Shown here one piece after another: positions 20,377 to 32,357 of a DNA stretch of 64,000 bases (within the stretch, counting starts at the first letter, position 1; each line of letters starts with the position of its first letter). The notes beneath the pieces were generated by a model. That model saw only the letters and a program-made list of their open reading frames with translations. It did not search any database and had not been told where the DNA came from. A program made the position numbers and the translations under genes. Source of the stretch: Dugong dugon (lineage: Eukaryota > Chordata > Mammalia > Sirenia > Dugongidae). The stretch is taken from positions 55,065,128 to 55,129,127 of the forward strand of contig CM057481.1 of assembly GCA_030035585.1 (NCBI GenBank). Direction: 5' to 3'.

Positions 20377-21309
20377 TATGGAAGAGGAAATAGAAATAAA
20401 GCTAAGAAAAAGAATGCCATAATGAACTAACACATTTAGTATGAGTAGAGTGAAATTTGTGACATTTCCTGGCTGCTAATTAAAAAAAAAAAAAGAGAGA
20501 CCTGAGAGTTGAACAAAATGGATCTATGTCATGATGTATTAAAAAAAATACCACCAAATTCCTCAGAAGCAGTACCACCCTTATTGGTATTGAAAACAGA
20601 TGAAAATTTCCCAGAATGATTCTTATAAGGAGGATTCTACCTAACACCAGCATCAACCCCTTCAACAACATCCATAAAATACATATAATCATGTATTCCA
20701 AGTCTGTTTCTAAAAGCTCTTCCATGATATACACTGGTGGTCTCATGGAGAAAGGCTGTTAGAAACAGCATGTCACCAAGTGTCTGCTGTTATGTCTTGA
20801 TCCAAAGTAGATTTTAGAACATTTGAAAGAGCAAATGGTCATATTCACCAGCAACGACCTAGGGCCTTGACTATTAGCCAATGAATCACACCACACTGGT
20901 GTGCTGCAAAAGTCTCACAGATGTGCTGTGAAATTGCATCCAGTATCTAGAATTTATATTACATGCAGTTAGGACAATTGAACATTGAGCCAGTGGTCAC
21001 AAGACACCATGTAGAGGGAGGTACAATTACTGCAAGCCAAAGCAGAAGAGGAGCCAGTGGCATGCTGGAGCCAGCTCACGGGAGGAGATTATGCGCATCT
21101 CTTTCCAAGTTCACTTTCAGCAACTTCACATTGGTAGCTGAAAATTGGCTTTGGTGGGAATATTTACACCATGGAAATCAGCATACACTACAAATTAGGC
21201 CTTTTTTCCTCCTCAGAGAGCCTATTTACCGGTATATCACCGACTGTAACTGAAAATGAAGTCTGGCCTAACTAAAGGCTAAGTGAGAAATTTGTTTCTT
21301 GAACATATA
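20377..21309. other. No recognised feature
   Basis: Short open frames only (at most 96 aa, 20963-21253), without a recognisable domain. No named repeat. Confidence 0.4.
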
Positions 21310-21389
21310 TGAGAGCAGTTATTTCACAATAGCCAAAAGGTAGAACTAACCCAGTGGCCATCAGTAGATCAATGGATAAATAAAATGAA

Positions 21390-21442
<53 letters not shown>

Positions 21443-21812
21443 GGACTATTATTCAGCCATAAAAATAAATGAAGTTCTGATACATGCTACAACATGGGTG
21501 AACCTTGAAAATATTATGCTAAGTGAAATAAGCCAGACGCAGAGTTCCACTTATTATATGATTCTACTTATCTGAAATATATAGCATAGGAAAATTTACA
21601 GAAACAGAAAGTAGATTAGGGCCTGGGCGGATGAGGGAACGGGGAGTTACTGTTCAGTGGGCACAGAGTTTCTGCTTAGGGTGATGAAAAACTTTTGGAA
21701 ATATTGGTAAAGGTTATACAACATGGTAAATGTAATCAATGTCTCTGAATTGTACACTTAAAATAGTTAAAATGGCAAATTTTATGTTATATGTATTTTA
21801 CCACAATTTTTT
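21310..21812 (+). mobile_element. Ancient L1 3' end
   Basis: Plus-strand ORF2 C-terminal and 3'-UTR text: GGACTATTATTCAGCCATAA, TATGCTAAGTGAAATAAGCC and TGTACACTTAAAATAGTTAA. A TG microsatellite has expanded inside it at 21391-21439. Confidence 0.85.
21391..21439. repeat. (TG)n microsatellite
   Basis: About 24 TG units inside the old L1 3' region. Confidence 0.97.
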
Positions 21813-22626
21813 TTTCTTTTTTTTTTTTTTAATAGAGAGAGAGCACACACAGGAGACAAGAGTTCTATCCAAACTGCAGAACAGCACAGAGGGATGACAG
21901 AGTGAGTATCATGCTAACTATAGCCCCTTCTAGATACTGTAAGATGGGGTTGTGCTGTAGAGGTGACAGTGCTGTGATTGTTCATGGCTTGTTTAGTGCC
22001 ATATTGAGTCTTTTAATTCGCTTTAAGTAGGCTGCCAAAATTTCTCCTCCAGTGGCGTCTCGTAGCGTCACTGAACTACAGAAAAATGAGAGCACGTAAA
22101 CAATTTAACAACAGTGAGCCCTCCGCTAAATGGACCTGCACTCCACCACAATCCGGAGGTGGTAGACGCAAATCTGTGTCCTTCAGTTGGTTCCACTTCC
22201 CTAGTGCCCCTCACAGAATATCTTCTTGTCCTGAAGTGTGATTCTGGTGTATAAAAGGATGTATTTCTCAAACAACATGGTCTATCAGTGCAAGCCAACT
22301 ACTTCATTTGGTGTCAACCACAGAAGCAGCCATCTGTTCCAGTACTGGAAGAAAAATGGACTGTTGGCCTGAATGATGGATAGAATAATATTGTACCTTA
22401 TGGTAAACTTAAGGGATTTTTCAAGGGATTTTGACTTTACAGAACTTTTCTTAATTAACAGAATGTGATTTCACTGTCTATTAGAAAGCATACAGAGAAC
22501 AGAGAATGGGATCTTAAAGGATGGCTTGGAAAGAAGCTATTACATTTCCGGGTGAATTCAGACCGGTCTGACTCAGGGGAAGCTCAACTGCAGGTAGGGT
22601 CCTTTTAGCATCCTCTTGTTGAAGAT
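21813..22626. other. No recognised feature
   Basis: An oligo-T tract at 21808-21831, then unique-looking sequence (21,840-22,470) with mixed composition and no long open frame. A candidate for comparative-genomics inspection only. Confidence 0.4.
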
Positions 22627-22844
22627 GAGGTCCCTGGCTGGCGCAAAAGGTTTGCAGTCGGCTACTAACCGAAAGGTTGGCGGTTCAAATCCACCCAGCA
22701 CCGCCGCAGCAGAAAGGCCTGCAGATCTACCTCTGAAAAACCAGCCATTGAAAACCCCATGGAGCACAGTTCTATTCTAACACACATAGGGTTGTCCATG
22801 AGTCAGAATGGACTCAGAGACAATGAGTTTGGGTTTTGGTTTTA
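22627..22844 (+). mobile_element. AfroSINE
   Basis: Plus-strand long form with head GGTCCCTGGCTGGCGCAAAA, B box GGCGGTTCAAATCCACC, and tail GAGTTTGGGTTTTGGTTTT. Confidence 0.93.
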
Positions 22845-23968
22845 GCAAAGTTGAGAAACCTAAAGAGGATGTATGCCTGAATGGGAGACAATACCATTAA
22901 TGCACAGAGGAGAGCAGGAGGAGTAATCCTCTTAGGTAATCAAAACTGAAGTGCCTTCGGTGCTGGGTGCCGCCCTGATCACCACCAAAACGCCAGCATT
23001 TCATTACATAGCTGTCAATGTAAATGTCAAAACACCTTCTCAGAGGAAGCAAGGGCAATTTCTTTTAATTTAGCTCTCTGATCGCTTTCCACATGAAGAC
23101 GCAATGTGTAGACATCATCCTGACAGTATTCTACATTTTCTACCATATATTCATTATACTGCTCTAAACGGACCTTCAAAATATGGTTGTCAAATAGCGC
23201 TGCCTATAGCCCTTCTGGGTCAGGGAATAGCAGACACCAAAGGTGTGGAGAAGGATTATTTATGTCATACTTTTTTAGACCTTTAATACCTCTTCCTATC
23301 TTTTCTGCTTGGTTCGCACTATTTAACAGAGAGTAAATAGACAAAATCATGCACCCAAATGGCCCTTCATTGCCCATCAATTACAACATTGATTTTAATG
23401 ACTCTGCAGTGTGTAGATAACTTGATATAAATTAGTTACAGAGCTCCCTGACTGATTAACACCTTTAAGCTACTAGAGGCCTCTTGAGAGAAAAGAGCAA
23501 CCTAAAAACTTCAATTCAACTTAAAAGTCAAATCCACAGCCAATATAGTAGGGTGCAGTTACCCTGGCTGCTTTGGGGCTGTGGATCTGACCAGGCCTGT
23601 TGCAGAATATTCATTCAGGGCTCACACAGGGACAGGATTTCCTGCCTCCTTAGAGGAGAAAAAACAGGCCCAGATGGTGACATCTGAAATATGCCAGCTG
23701 TAACAGGGGCTATGAGAACATCTGCCACCTCTGTTCTAGAGAGGACAGGAAACCTTTCTTGAAATACTGGAGAAAGAATCATCAAGGGTGGGCAAGTGGA
23801 GGAATAAAAATAAACATGATAGAAGTAATCTTCAGCTAATTAATAGTATTTAGGAACAGCAATAGAAAAAAATTTGCTCTTATTGCAGTAGCTTTCAAGC
23901 TTTTGACCATGATTCACAGTAAGAAATACATTTTTCTTGCAAACATAGATCCATATGTACATGCGTAT
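22845..23968. other. No recognised feature
   Basis: About 1.1 kb with no gene or repeat I can identify. Confidence 0.4.
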
Positions 23969-24003
23969 ATATGTGTGTGTGTGTGTGTGTGTGTCTGTGT
24001 GTG
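23969..24003. repeat. (TG)n microsatellite
   Basis: TG repeats with a few interruptions, continuing imperfectly to about 24,016. Confidence 0.9.
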
Positions 24004-24027
24004 CATGTGTGTCTGCGTAAGAGCATA

Positions 24028-24312
24028 TAAGGAGCTCTGGTGATTTAACAGTTAAGCACTCAACTTAATGCATGAAAAACATTAAAGAAACACTTTCAGG
24101 TACACTAAAACATCTTTAACATAATAATACAATAATAATAATCTTTGGATGTGGGTGGCTAAGTAGTGACCGTTTGTTATTATGAACCATTGTATGTACC
24201 TCGAATTTTTAGTGTAACAGACTTTACAGGTGGTAACCTGGGAACTGTCTATATAACAAACCTAAGCTTCATAGTTATGAGTCGGAATCGATTTGATGGC
24301 AATGGGTTTGAA
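24028..24312 (+). mobile_element. AfroSINE head and tail separated by ~205 bp
   Basis: The tRNA-like head (GGAGCTCTGGTGATTTAACAG, 24028-24066) and the tail (TTATGAGTCGGAATCGATTT, 24272-24312) are recognisable. The intervening ~205 bp is not AfroSINE and I cannot identify it. Either a replacement, an insertion with deletion, or two independent fragments. Confidence 0.5.
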
Positions 24313-24513
24313 GCTTCAGAAAACAACACCCTAAATTTTCCGTTCTATTCTGTTTTTAAAATGCTGGATATGACCCACTCAACTGATCTCATGATACACT
24401 AGTGAGTCAAGAGCCGCAGTCTCCGAAACTCCGATTTATAGCGTGCCCATGATGGGCAGAGGGTGGAGACTAAGAGGATGGTGTGGTGGTTCAAAGTGCT
24501 CTAGAGTCAGACT

Positions 24514-24714
24514 GGGTGGTACAAGCAGTTTGCAAGTGGCTGCTAACCAAAAGGTTGGTGGTTAGAACCCTCCCAGCAGCTCCACAGGAAAAAGACATGG
24601 TGATCTGTTTCCGTAAATGTTTACAGCCAAGAAAACCCTATGGAGCAGTCCTACTCTGCAATACATGGGGTTGCCATGAATCAGGGGCCGACTTGATGGC
24701 AGCTAACTACAACA
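24514..24714 (+). mobile_element. AfroSINE with TSD, inside MIR
   Basis: Plus-strand long form ending GCAGCTAACTACAACA (RTE-type tail). Perfect 11-bp TSD AGAGTCAGACT (24503-24513, 24715-24725). Confidence 0.95.
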
Positions 24715-24819
24715 AGAGTCAGACTACACGCGTTTGAATCCTGACTCTTCCACCTGCAGGCAAGTTTCTTAATCTCATTGTGCCTCAGTTTTCTTCTCTA
24801 TAAAGTGGAATTAATAATA

Positions 24820-25007
24820 CAGTAAAACTTGTGAAAGCCGGAACCTGTGTAAGGCGGAACCTGTCAGAGAAGGAAAACGTAAATATTTTCCATTACTGGA
24901 GAGCCATAGAAAAGTGGTAAGACTGCACCCTGTCAAAGGCAGAAAACTTACAAGACCTGGAAAAACAAGGCGGTCCTGTGGAGTTCCAGCTCTCACAGGT
25001 TTCACTG
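24820..25007. mobile_element. Tigger/pogo-like MITE, inside MIR
   Basis: 188 bp with inverted ends CAGTAAAACTTGTGAAAGC and GCTCTCACAGGTTTCACTG, flanked by TA on both sides (24818-24819, 25008-25009). CAGT-type ends with a TA duplication are typical of Tc1/mariner-pogo elements. No transposase. Confidence 0.8.
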
Positions 25008-25105
25008 TATCTTAGAAGGCTGTTGTGAGGATTAAATGATATAATACCAGTAAAGCTCCTAGAACAGTACCCCACGCATAGCAGGCATTCCATAAATGTT
25101 AGCTC

Positions 25106-25534
25106 TCTCAGTAGTTAATGATGGCCACAGTAGTGTTGCGTAAATCATCCCCAAACTCCAAGGCAAACATTAATAAGCATTTTTAGCTCTTGAGTTTGTG
25201 CGGTTCAACCAGCTGCTGGCTGATCTAGGATGGCCTTGGCTGGGACAAGTGCTACATTGTGGCTCTGCTCCATGGGTCTCCTTCTCCAACAGATGAACTC
25301 AGCCACGAACTTCTCATGGTGATGGCAGAGGGAGAAGCAAGGTCAAGGTCAGTCTCCCAAGGATTGTGCCTGCTAACATCCCATTGGCTGAAACAAATTA
25401 CAAAATCCACGGCAAAGTCAAAGCGGGAGGTCACTACAGTTGCATGGTAAAGGACACGGATATAGGAAGGAAGGACAAATGGAGTCATTTTTGCTGCTCA
25501 CCAGAGCCATGATGACGCTCCTGGAGCCCTTCTC
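25106..25534. other. No recognised feature
   Basis: Unique-looking sequence. A 78-aa open frame at 25252-25488 (minus) has no recognisable domain. Confidence 0.35.
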
Positions 25535-25605
25535 TCTGTGCTAGGTGCTTTGCATAAATTAGGTTAAATCCTGAAAACAACCTAGTAATGTGGTAATAAG
25601 GATTC
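25535..25605. mobile_element. MIR fragment
   Basis: GTGCTAGGTGCTTTGCATAA followed by CAACCTAGTAATGTGGTA, the MIR core pattern. Confidence 0.55.
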
Positions 25606-25868
25606 TTGATTGCAAGTGTCACAGAGCTCTCATACGGACAATTGCAAGCAAAAGTCCATTTAACTGGGAAGTAAGCCAGTCACGATTACTTAGCGTGTCT
25701 GAGTGACAGCAAGGCTGGATCTAGGGACTCACATGTGGTCTTTGATGCTGTCTCTCTCCACTTCTCAACCTTGTTTTCCTCTGTGTGTTGAATCCATTCT
25801 GGAGATGACATTTCCCACGATGCCTCTTGCAGCAACTCCAGGTTTATGTCATTCTCATAGCTTGCAAT

Positions 25869-25945
25869 CAGGGTGACCAACCATCTGGTATGCCCAGGAC
25901 TAAGGGGTTTCCTGGGATATGGCATTTTCGGTGCTAAAATCGAGA
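25869..25945. mobile_element. Palindromic-end repeat, partial copy
   Basis: CAGGGTGACCAACCATCTGG at the left and a CCTGGGATATGGCATTTTCGG body relate it to 13428-13539. The right end is missing. Confidence 0.5.
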
Positions 25946-26234
25946 AAGCCCCAGCTAAATGGTAAAGAGGTGATCATCCCACTTATAATCCAAGAGAAAG
26001 AGAGGACATTTTCTCAGTGGAATTGACAGAAAAAGTCTCTTGGAGGACTCTTCATTGACCTGGCCTGAGTCATATGTCTATTCCTGAAATAATCACCAGG
26101 CCAGGAATTTGAAGCCTCTGGCTAAGTCATCTTCCAACCCATTGTGAGGTTAACTTGTCCTGAGTCCTATGAAAAGTGGGTAGATGAGATACCCAAAGGA
26201 AAGGATCATGGATGTATAAACAATGTAAATCACT

Positions 26235-26400
26235 CAATTACTACTGCCCACAGTTTATAGGTGAAAAAATAGTATCTCTAAGAGGTGACATGACTCGCAA
26301 GATCACATAACAGGGTTAAATGGCCGAGTTAGTGTTTGAGTCATGATCTGGTTTTAAAGTTTACTCTTTCCACTGCCCAGTGCCACTTGTCTACAGCAGT
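26235..26400. mobile_element. MIR fragment
   Basis: ACAGTTTATAGGTGAAAAAA, GACTCGCAAGATCACATAAC and GAGTTAGTGTTTGAGTCATG follow the MIR core order. Confidence 0.6.
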
Positions 26401-26647
26401 AATTATACAAATTTTCTGAGAGCCCAATGCAGTGCTTAAAAAACAAAACTATACTTATTAAAATAGTGAGAAACTATAAACACTCTACTTTCTAATGAAC
26501 TAGTGGAAAAGACAGAAATAAAGGCCACTTCGGAGGAATTTCTCCCCAAGCATTTTTTTGCCAAAACATGAACTGATTGGATGACTTAAGGTGTTTTTAG
26601 GTTATTTTCCAACATGCGCAGCAGTACCAGGAAAATTGTTCTCTCAC

Positions 26648-26740
26648 AAACCAAAACCTGTTGCTGTCAAGTCAATTCCAACTCATAGTGACCCTATAGG
26701 ACATAGCAGACCTGTCCCATAGGGTTTCCAAGGCTGTAAT
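26648..26740 (-). mobile_element. AfroSINE, tail half (split by L1)
   Basis: Tail and body complement. Continues at 28239-28333 after the L1 insertion. Confidence 0.93.
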
Positions 26741-28225
26741 TTTTTTAAATTTTATTGTGATTTAGGTGAAAGTTTACAACAAAATTAGTTTCTCACTCAA
26801 AAATTTATACTCAAATTATTTTGTGACACTGGTTGCAATCTCTACATGTGTCACCACTCTGCCCCCGTTCCCTTTACCCTCCAGCGTCCCCATATCCATT
26901 CCCCCAGGTTTCCTGCCGGTTCCTGCCTTCTCCTCTTTGCTTTTGGGCAGGTGTTGCCCATTTGGTCTGGTATAATTGATTAAACTAAGAAAGACATTCC
27001 TCACGTGTTACTGTTTGTTTTATAGGCCTGTCTAATCTTTGACTGAAAGGTGTACTTCAAGAGTGGCTTCAGTTCTAAGAAAGCAAGGTGTCCAGGGACC
27101 ATAGTCTCAGGGGTTCCTCCAGTCTCTGTCAGACCAGTAAGTCTGGTCTTTTTTTGAGAATTTGAATTTTGTTCTCCTTTTTTCCCCCACTCTGAGACTC
27201 TCTATTGTAATCCTTGTCAGATTGGTCTGTGGTGGTAGCTAGGTACCATCTAGTTTTTCTGGGCTCAGGCTGATGGAGGCTGTGGTTCATGTGGCCCTTT
27301 AGTTCTTTGGACTGATATTTTCCTTGTGTCCTTGGCTTTCTTCATTCTCCTTTGCTCCGAACGTGACAGGACCATTAGATGTGTCTTAGATGGCCACTCA
27401 CAAGCTTTTAAGACCCCAGACGCTACTCACCAAAGTAGAATGTAGAACATTTTCTTTATGACCTATGTGGTGTCAATTGACTTAGATGTCCCCCAAGACC
27501 ATGGCCCCCAGCCTCAACCCCAGTAACTTGGTCCCTGAAGATGTTTGGATGTGTCTAGGAAACTTCTGTGGCTTTCTCTTGGTCAAGGTGTGCTGACTTC
27601 CCCTATATTGTGTGTTGTCTTTTCTTTCCCCAAATTTAACACTTGTCTATTTTCTAGTTAATGATTTCCCCTCTCCATCCATGCCCTCCCTCATAACCAT
27701 CAAAGATTATTTTTTTCCTGTGTGTAAACCTTTTCTTGGGTTTTTATAATAGTGGTCTCATACAATATTTGTCCTTTTGTGATTGACTTATTTCACTCAG
27801 CATAATGCCCTCCAGATTCAACCATGTTGTGAGATATTTTGCGGATTCATCATTGTTCTTTGTTTTTGCTTAGTATTCCATTGTGTGTATTTACCATAAT
27901 TTATTTATGATTCATCTGCTGATGGGCACTTAGGTTGTTTCCATCTTTTTGCTATTGTGAATAGTGCTGTAATGAACATGGGTGTGTATGTGTCTATTCA
28001 CGTGACAGTTCTTATTTCTCTAGGATATATTCCTAGGAGTGGGATTGCTGGTATTTCTATTCCTAGCTTTTTAAGCAGGTGCAATATTATTTTCCATAGT
28101 GTTTGTACCATTTTACACTCCCACCAGTGTACAGGCGTTCCAGTCTCCCGCAACCTCTCCAACATCCGTTACGTTCTGTTTTGTTTTGTTTTTATTTTTG
28201 CCAGTAATGTTAGCATGAGATGATA
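26741..28225 (-). mobile_element. L1, 5'-truncated, inserted into an AfroSINE
   Basis: 1,485 bp on the minus strand: T-rich end (poly-A complement), 3' UTR, then the ORF2 C-terminal region (antisense GATGGGCACTTAGGTTGTTT at ~27,925). The TSD is AfroSINE sequence: CCAAGGCTGTAAT (26728-26740) and CCAAAGCTGTAAT (28226-28238). The ORF2 part is broken. Its 3' UTR is of the same lineage as 34978-35665, not the young L1. Confidence 0.95.
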
Positions 28226-28238
28226 CCAAAGCTGTAAT

Positions 28239-28333
28239 CTTTAAGGAAGCTGACTACCACATCTTTCTCCCGTGGAGCAGGAGTGTTTTCAGTTAGTAGC
28301 TGAGCACTTAACCACTGCACCACCAGGGCTCTT
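28239..28333 (-). mobile_element. AfroSINE, head half (split by L1)
   Basis: Continues the copy at 26648-26740; head complement ACCACTGCACCACCAGGG. Confidence 0.92.
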
Positions 28334-29339
28334 TTGTTTTCTCCCACTCACCCCCATACTCACTGAGGAAGACCAAGAAGAATTGCCACTGGATACATGT
28401 GAGCTACTCTTAACTTTCCATTAGTCCTTGAGACACTTAAAAAAAAAAAAAAAAAAAAAACTCCCTCTCCCCGCCCCCCGCCCCCCAGCCACTAGCCACA
28501 CCCAGCAACAATTAACCCCTTTTGGGTCCTAAGAGTCTTTGGATCCTTGACTATTTGAGATGTACAAACAATCAGAGGCTTTATAAAGATTATTACTGCT
28601 AAAAACATGGGTAAAGGAAAATTCTGTAACCTAGATGAAAGGAGAAACTTAGAAGTGACTTCTGTCCATTCTTTGTGGACATCTCCAGTGTCTTTGCCCA
28701 AATGGACTTTTTTGGTCCTTCTGCGAGATGAGCCCCCAACAGAGGTGACTGTTGGTGGTACATGTACTACAGAGGCTGGCAGCCCTGTGGAAACACCACA
28801 TGGCCTATCCTCACAATTCTGTGTTTTATGTTTTGCCAAAGTACAAATGGTCATGACCTGCGAAACGTCTAGAAGAAAAGGTTAATGGTCTTGATGGCCT
28901 CTGTGGGTCATGATACCTCTACTGCTCCTGCTCAGCACTGACTTATAACCATGGCTGGGATCAGTTACCCAAAGACAGATGAGCCTCCCAAACTGAGTGG
29001 AAAAAAATGACAGCTCATTGTTCTTTTCAGGCTTGCTTGCACACAGAGCAAGTAATCCCACAGGCAGCAAAGGTGAGAGATAAATAGCTATTGCTTGAGT
29101 GTTTGTGTAATTAAAAGGGCAAGAATTGGCAAAAAAGACAGAGAAATAATTGCCATGGATATAATGTTAAAAATAACAGAGAAAACACTTAAACATTCCA
29201 CTTCAGTGCTTTGCTCTAAACTTATATAAAATGTCCAGTCTTCAGTTATTAAACACAATGAAAAAAACTATCAAAAGTCAATGAGCCAACAAAAATGGCC
29301 CTTAATATTGAAGTTCTACAAAATGATATAAATCCAAGA
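28334..29339. other. No recognised feature
   Basis: Contains an oligo-A tract (28439-28461) followed by a C-rich run. Two overlapping open frames on opposite strands (28492-28854 minus, 120 aa; 28607-28885 plus, 92 aa) show no recognisable domain and I do not call either. Confidence 0.4.
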
Positions 29340-29535
29340 GGAGGGAGAAAAACATCTATTGAGCACCAACGTGGTGCCAAGCACATTATATTTAGTATTT
29401 AATCTTTACAACAACCTTGTGAGTTAAACATCATGATCACAATTTTATAGATGAGGAAATAGGCTTATACAGGATCCTGCCTAAAAGTACACAACTAGTA
29501 AGTTGGGGATATTTGAATCTGTGTCTACTTCACTG
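29340..29535. mobile_element. MIR, split by AfroSINE
   Basis: ATTGAGCACCAACGTGGTGCC, CACAATTTTATAGATGAGGA and ACAACTAGTAAGTTGGGG are MIR core and flank motifs. It is interrupted by the AfroSINE at 29536-29749. Confidence 0.75.
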
Positions 29536-29749
29536 ATGGGGTCCCTGGATGGTGCAAACAATTTGCGCTTGACTACTAACCTAAAGGTTGGTGGTTCAAA
29601 TCCACTAGCAGTGCCATGAAACAAAGGCCTGCTGACCTGCTTCCTTAAAGATTACAGCCAAGAAAACCCTATAGAGCAGTTTTACTCTGTCACGTATGGG
29701 GTCAACTTGAGTCAAAACTGACGCTACAGCAGTGGATTTGGCTACGGGT
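29536..29749 (+). mobile_element. AfroSINE with TSD
   Basis: Plus-strand long form. TSD TCTACTTCACTG (29524-29535) / TCTACTTGACTG (29750-29761). Confidence 0.94.
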
Positions 29750-29761
29750 TCTACTTGACTG

Positions 29762-30711
29762 CAAAGCGCACGATCTCTCCTGTAAGTATGCAGCTTCCCA
29801 GACACAAAGACTGTTTTCGAGAAATTTTAACAGAAAATACAACTCAAATGTCAAGGTGTTTTGTTATTGTAATGGATTGTTATCTTTCGTATGGCTTATT
29901 TTTATCCCTGTCTTTGTGACAGCTGAACAGTACTACACAGACATACACAGCTGGTTCAACTGAGAACATTCTAGAAGCATTTGATTGTGTTTGTTTGGTA
30001 TTTTGTAATGAGTTTCTTTAAGACCACTGCAAAGGTGAGATAATACACATCATGTAACAACCATTACTTGAGAGGTAAAGACTTCATCATAAACCATGTC
30101 ACCAGGACAGATTTTGGGGAAAAAGTATTCCCTTCCAACATAATTAGCTTGGCCAGTGAGCATCACAGCTGTCAAATATGTGCTGCTATTTTTTCTCGAC
30201 AAATCAATGAGTGAGGATCCAAAATATTAATTACAATGTGGAAGCCACTCACCACATATTGCACAAGCAGCGTGAAGACTACCGCGGGTATTCCTTCTGT
30301 TTTTAACATGCAGCCCTGAGACACGTTAAAACAGAAGAACAAGAGCCGTCAGAGCATAAGAGCCATGTTAACTCATCCAGCTACACGCTGGCTAGAGCAT
30401 AATGCGTCTCATTTCAGGCAACTAAACATAAGTCATATTCTCATTAGAGAAAGCAGCAATGGATAATTTGTACCTATAAAGGTAATCGACTGTGTGCATA
30501 TGATTTTCTTCAGGGCCTATGCCAGAAATATGCAAAGCCTTGGAACAGAAAGCGATCGTGGGTGTTAAAATGTTGCTTCTCGGTTAGACAATCCATAATA
30601 TTAATTCTATTGGGCCAATTCATTGTTTAGTAGTAATATACTCTAAAACTTACCTAAGACCAGAGTTATTATCCTTTTTACTGAAAACAAAGTTTTAGGC
30701 TTTTTGAGCTT
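29762..30711. other. Repeat-poor stretch, no feature
   Basis: Nearly 1 kb without any repeat or open frame I recognise, in a window where most kilobases hold a SINE. Confidence 0.4.
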
Positions 30712-30832
30712 AGACTGTAAGGCATCTGGGGACATGGAGCAAATTTCATAAATCTTGGCATCCCCAGGACCTGGCATAGTGCATGACCAAGGTAGGCTCC
30801 TAATAAACTTCTATTGAATGTATGAATGAGAC
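30712..30832 (+). mobile_element. L2-like LINE 3' end
   Basis: TAGACTGTAAGGCATCTGGG ... CCCCAGGACCTGGCATAGTG ... TAATAAACTTCTATTGAATG, the standard L2 3' order. Confidence 0.75.
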
Positions 30833-32221
30833 AATTGTGGCTGTTTGGTCTGAGTTTACAATGTTAGTTCAATGGGTGCTGCTTAAATTTATTAAATTAT
30901 ATTTTCTGTCATTTCCTCCAGGTGACTCATAAAATACTTATTCTTCCAACGACGTTTCTTACTGCATATAAAAGACATCTGGTTTTGTCATTATAGACAA
31001 GAGAGAAAAACAAGCTAAGTTACGGATGGCACACTTACATCATCTTTCCTTCTGTACCCATGGCAGATATTTCTAATCAGCACAGATTTCTCTCTGGTCT
31101 CAAGATTTTTCACACTATGGCAATCCTGGCAGCTACTGCCAATTGACTGAATTTGACACAAGCGATGAACCTATTCACCATCCTTAAACTAGGATATCTC
31201 CTTTCTGCGGTGGATGGTAAATTAGAGATTATCTAAGCGTACACAATAAAACCAATTTCTCAATTAAGCTTCTCTTACATGAAGCGTAATTCTACTGGCA
31301 ATGCAGTTATATTACAAGACAGATATTGTAGCTTTGGTGTTTCTTCTGTATGAACATAGAAAGGTGAGAAGAACTGTGGACTCCTTGCTTTCTCTACTCT
31401 CCTACTGCCATCTGCTTCTAAGTGGTCCTGGATACTTAGGTACACTTAGCCCAGCTCCTTGTGAGTGGAACCATTTCATGCGATATGATAACTAAAATAT
31501 ACTGCCAAGATTCAGATTCTATTTCCAAATGTGAGGTCTACTATAATTCAACCAACAGATAGATAATACGAGGATAATTTTAGGATTTTAGACCTGAAAG
31601 GGGCCTTAGAGGTGATCTAGCTCAGCTGGTCTTCAACCTTCTGGTTTCAGGACCACTTTCCAGGAATAAACATGATCTATGCCAAGCCAAAGAGAAACTT
31701 CCAAGGGACTTTTCAGACAATCCATTGGAAAAGATGCCTTGTGTTTCTCCAGGAGTGCAAAGTGTGAGAATCATGTAAATCTGAAGAGGCATGAATTCCT
31801 GGCTTCATAAAAAATGTCATCTGCAGAATGGATCCAACATATGGAGGAAATAAAAACCAGTGATACAGAGAGACAGAGCACCAAAAACTTCACTTGAGCC
31901 CTTGATCCAGCCATGCCGTAACTCCGCCATGTTCAGTAGCCCTTACTGATTCACTTCCCGGTTAAGTGAGCCCATAAACACATTTTTGTGTAAAACAGTT
32001 TGTGTGGGGATTCTGTCAATTGCAATCAAGAATTCTTCCTTACACAAATACCCACATTACAGGGCAATGTTCAGGATTTGATACCAATTTATCAGAGTAC
32101 CTTGCATGGTAGGAGAGGCTCCATGATCATCATTATAGCTCTGGTTGATGACAAAAATGGCCTTGATTTGTCACCCTTCTCCCATATTATGCATTTTGCA
32201 GTGTAATTTTATAACACTCTC
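30833..32221. other. Repeat-poor stretch, no named feature
   Basis: About 1.4 kb. Around 31,575-31,640 there is an old-repeat-like phrase (TTAGACCTGAAAGGGGCCTT) I cannot place. No gene seen. Confidence 0.4.
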
Positions 32222-32357
32222 CCATTCTGATTTTGGGCTTGGCTGTGTGGTTTGTTTTGCCAGTGGGACTTTAGAAGGCATGATGCAACCAGAAGCTTGA
32301 AGTGGGCTACTGGGCTTGCTCTCAGTCCCCCTGTCTGCCACCACCATGGGAAGATGA
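32222..32357 (+). mobile_element. MaLR (MLT1-like) LTR fragment
   Basis: TTGGGCTTGGCTGTGTGGTT, CCAGTGGGACTTTAGAAGGC and AGAAGCTTGAAGTGGGCTAC match the middle of MLT1-type LTRs. It abuts the end of the hAT fossil. Confidence 0.6.

Larger units (their letters stand above)
24400..25105 (+). mobile_element. MIR, split by AfroSINE and a MITE
   Basis: MIR pieces: up to 24513, 24715-24819 (TTGAATCCTGACTCTTCCAC ... TTTCTTAATCTCATTGTGCC) and 25008-25105 (GGCTGTTGTGAGGATTAAAT ... AGCAGGCATTCCATAAATGT). Two later insertions, an AfroSINE and a Tigger-like MITE, each flanked by a duplication, explain the gaps. Confidence 0.75.

Noticed and set aside
28492..28885. Overlapping open frames of 120 aa (minus) and 92 aa (plus)
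   Set aside because: They overlap on opposite strands; no domain, exon signals or family resemblance.
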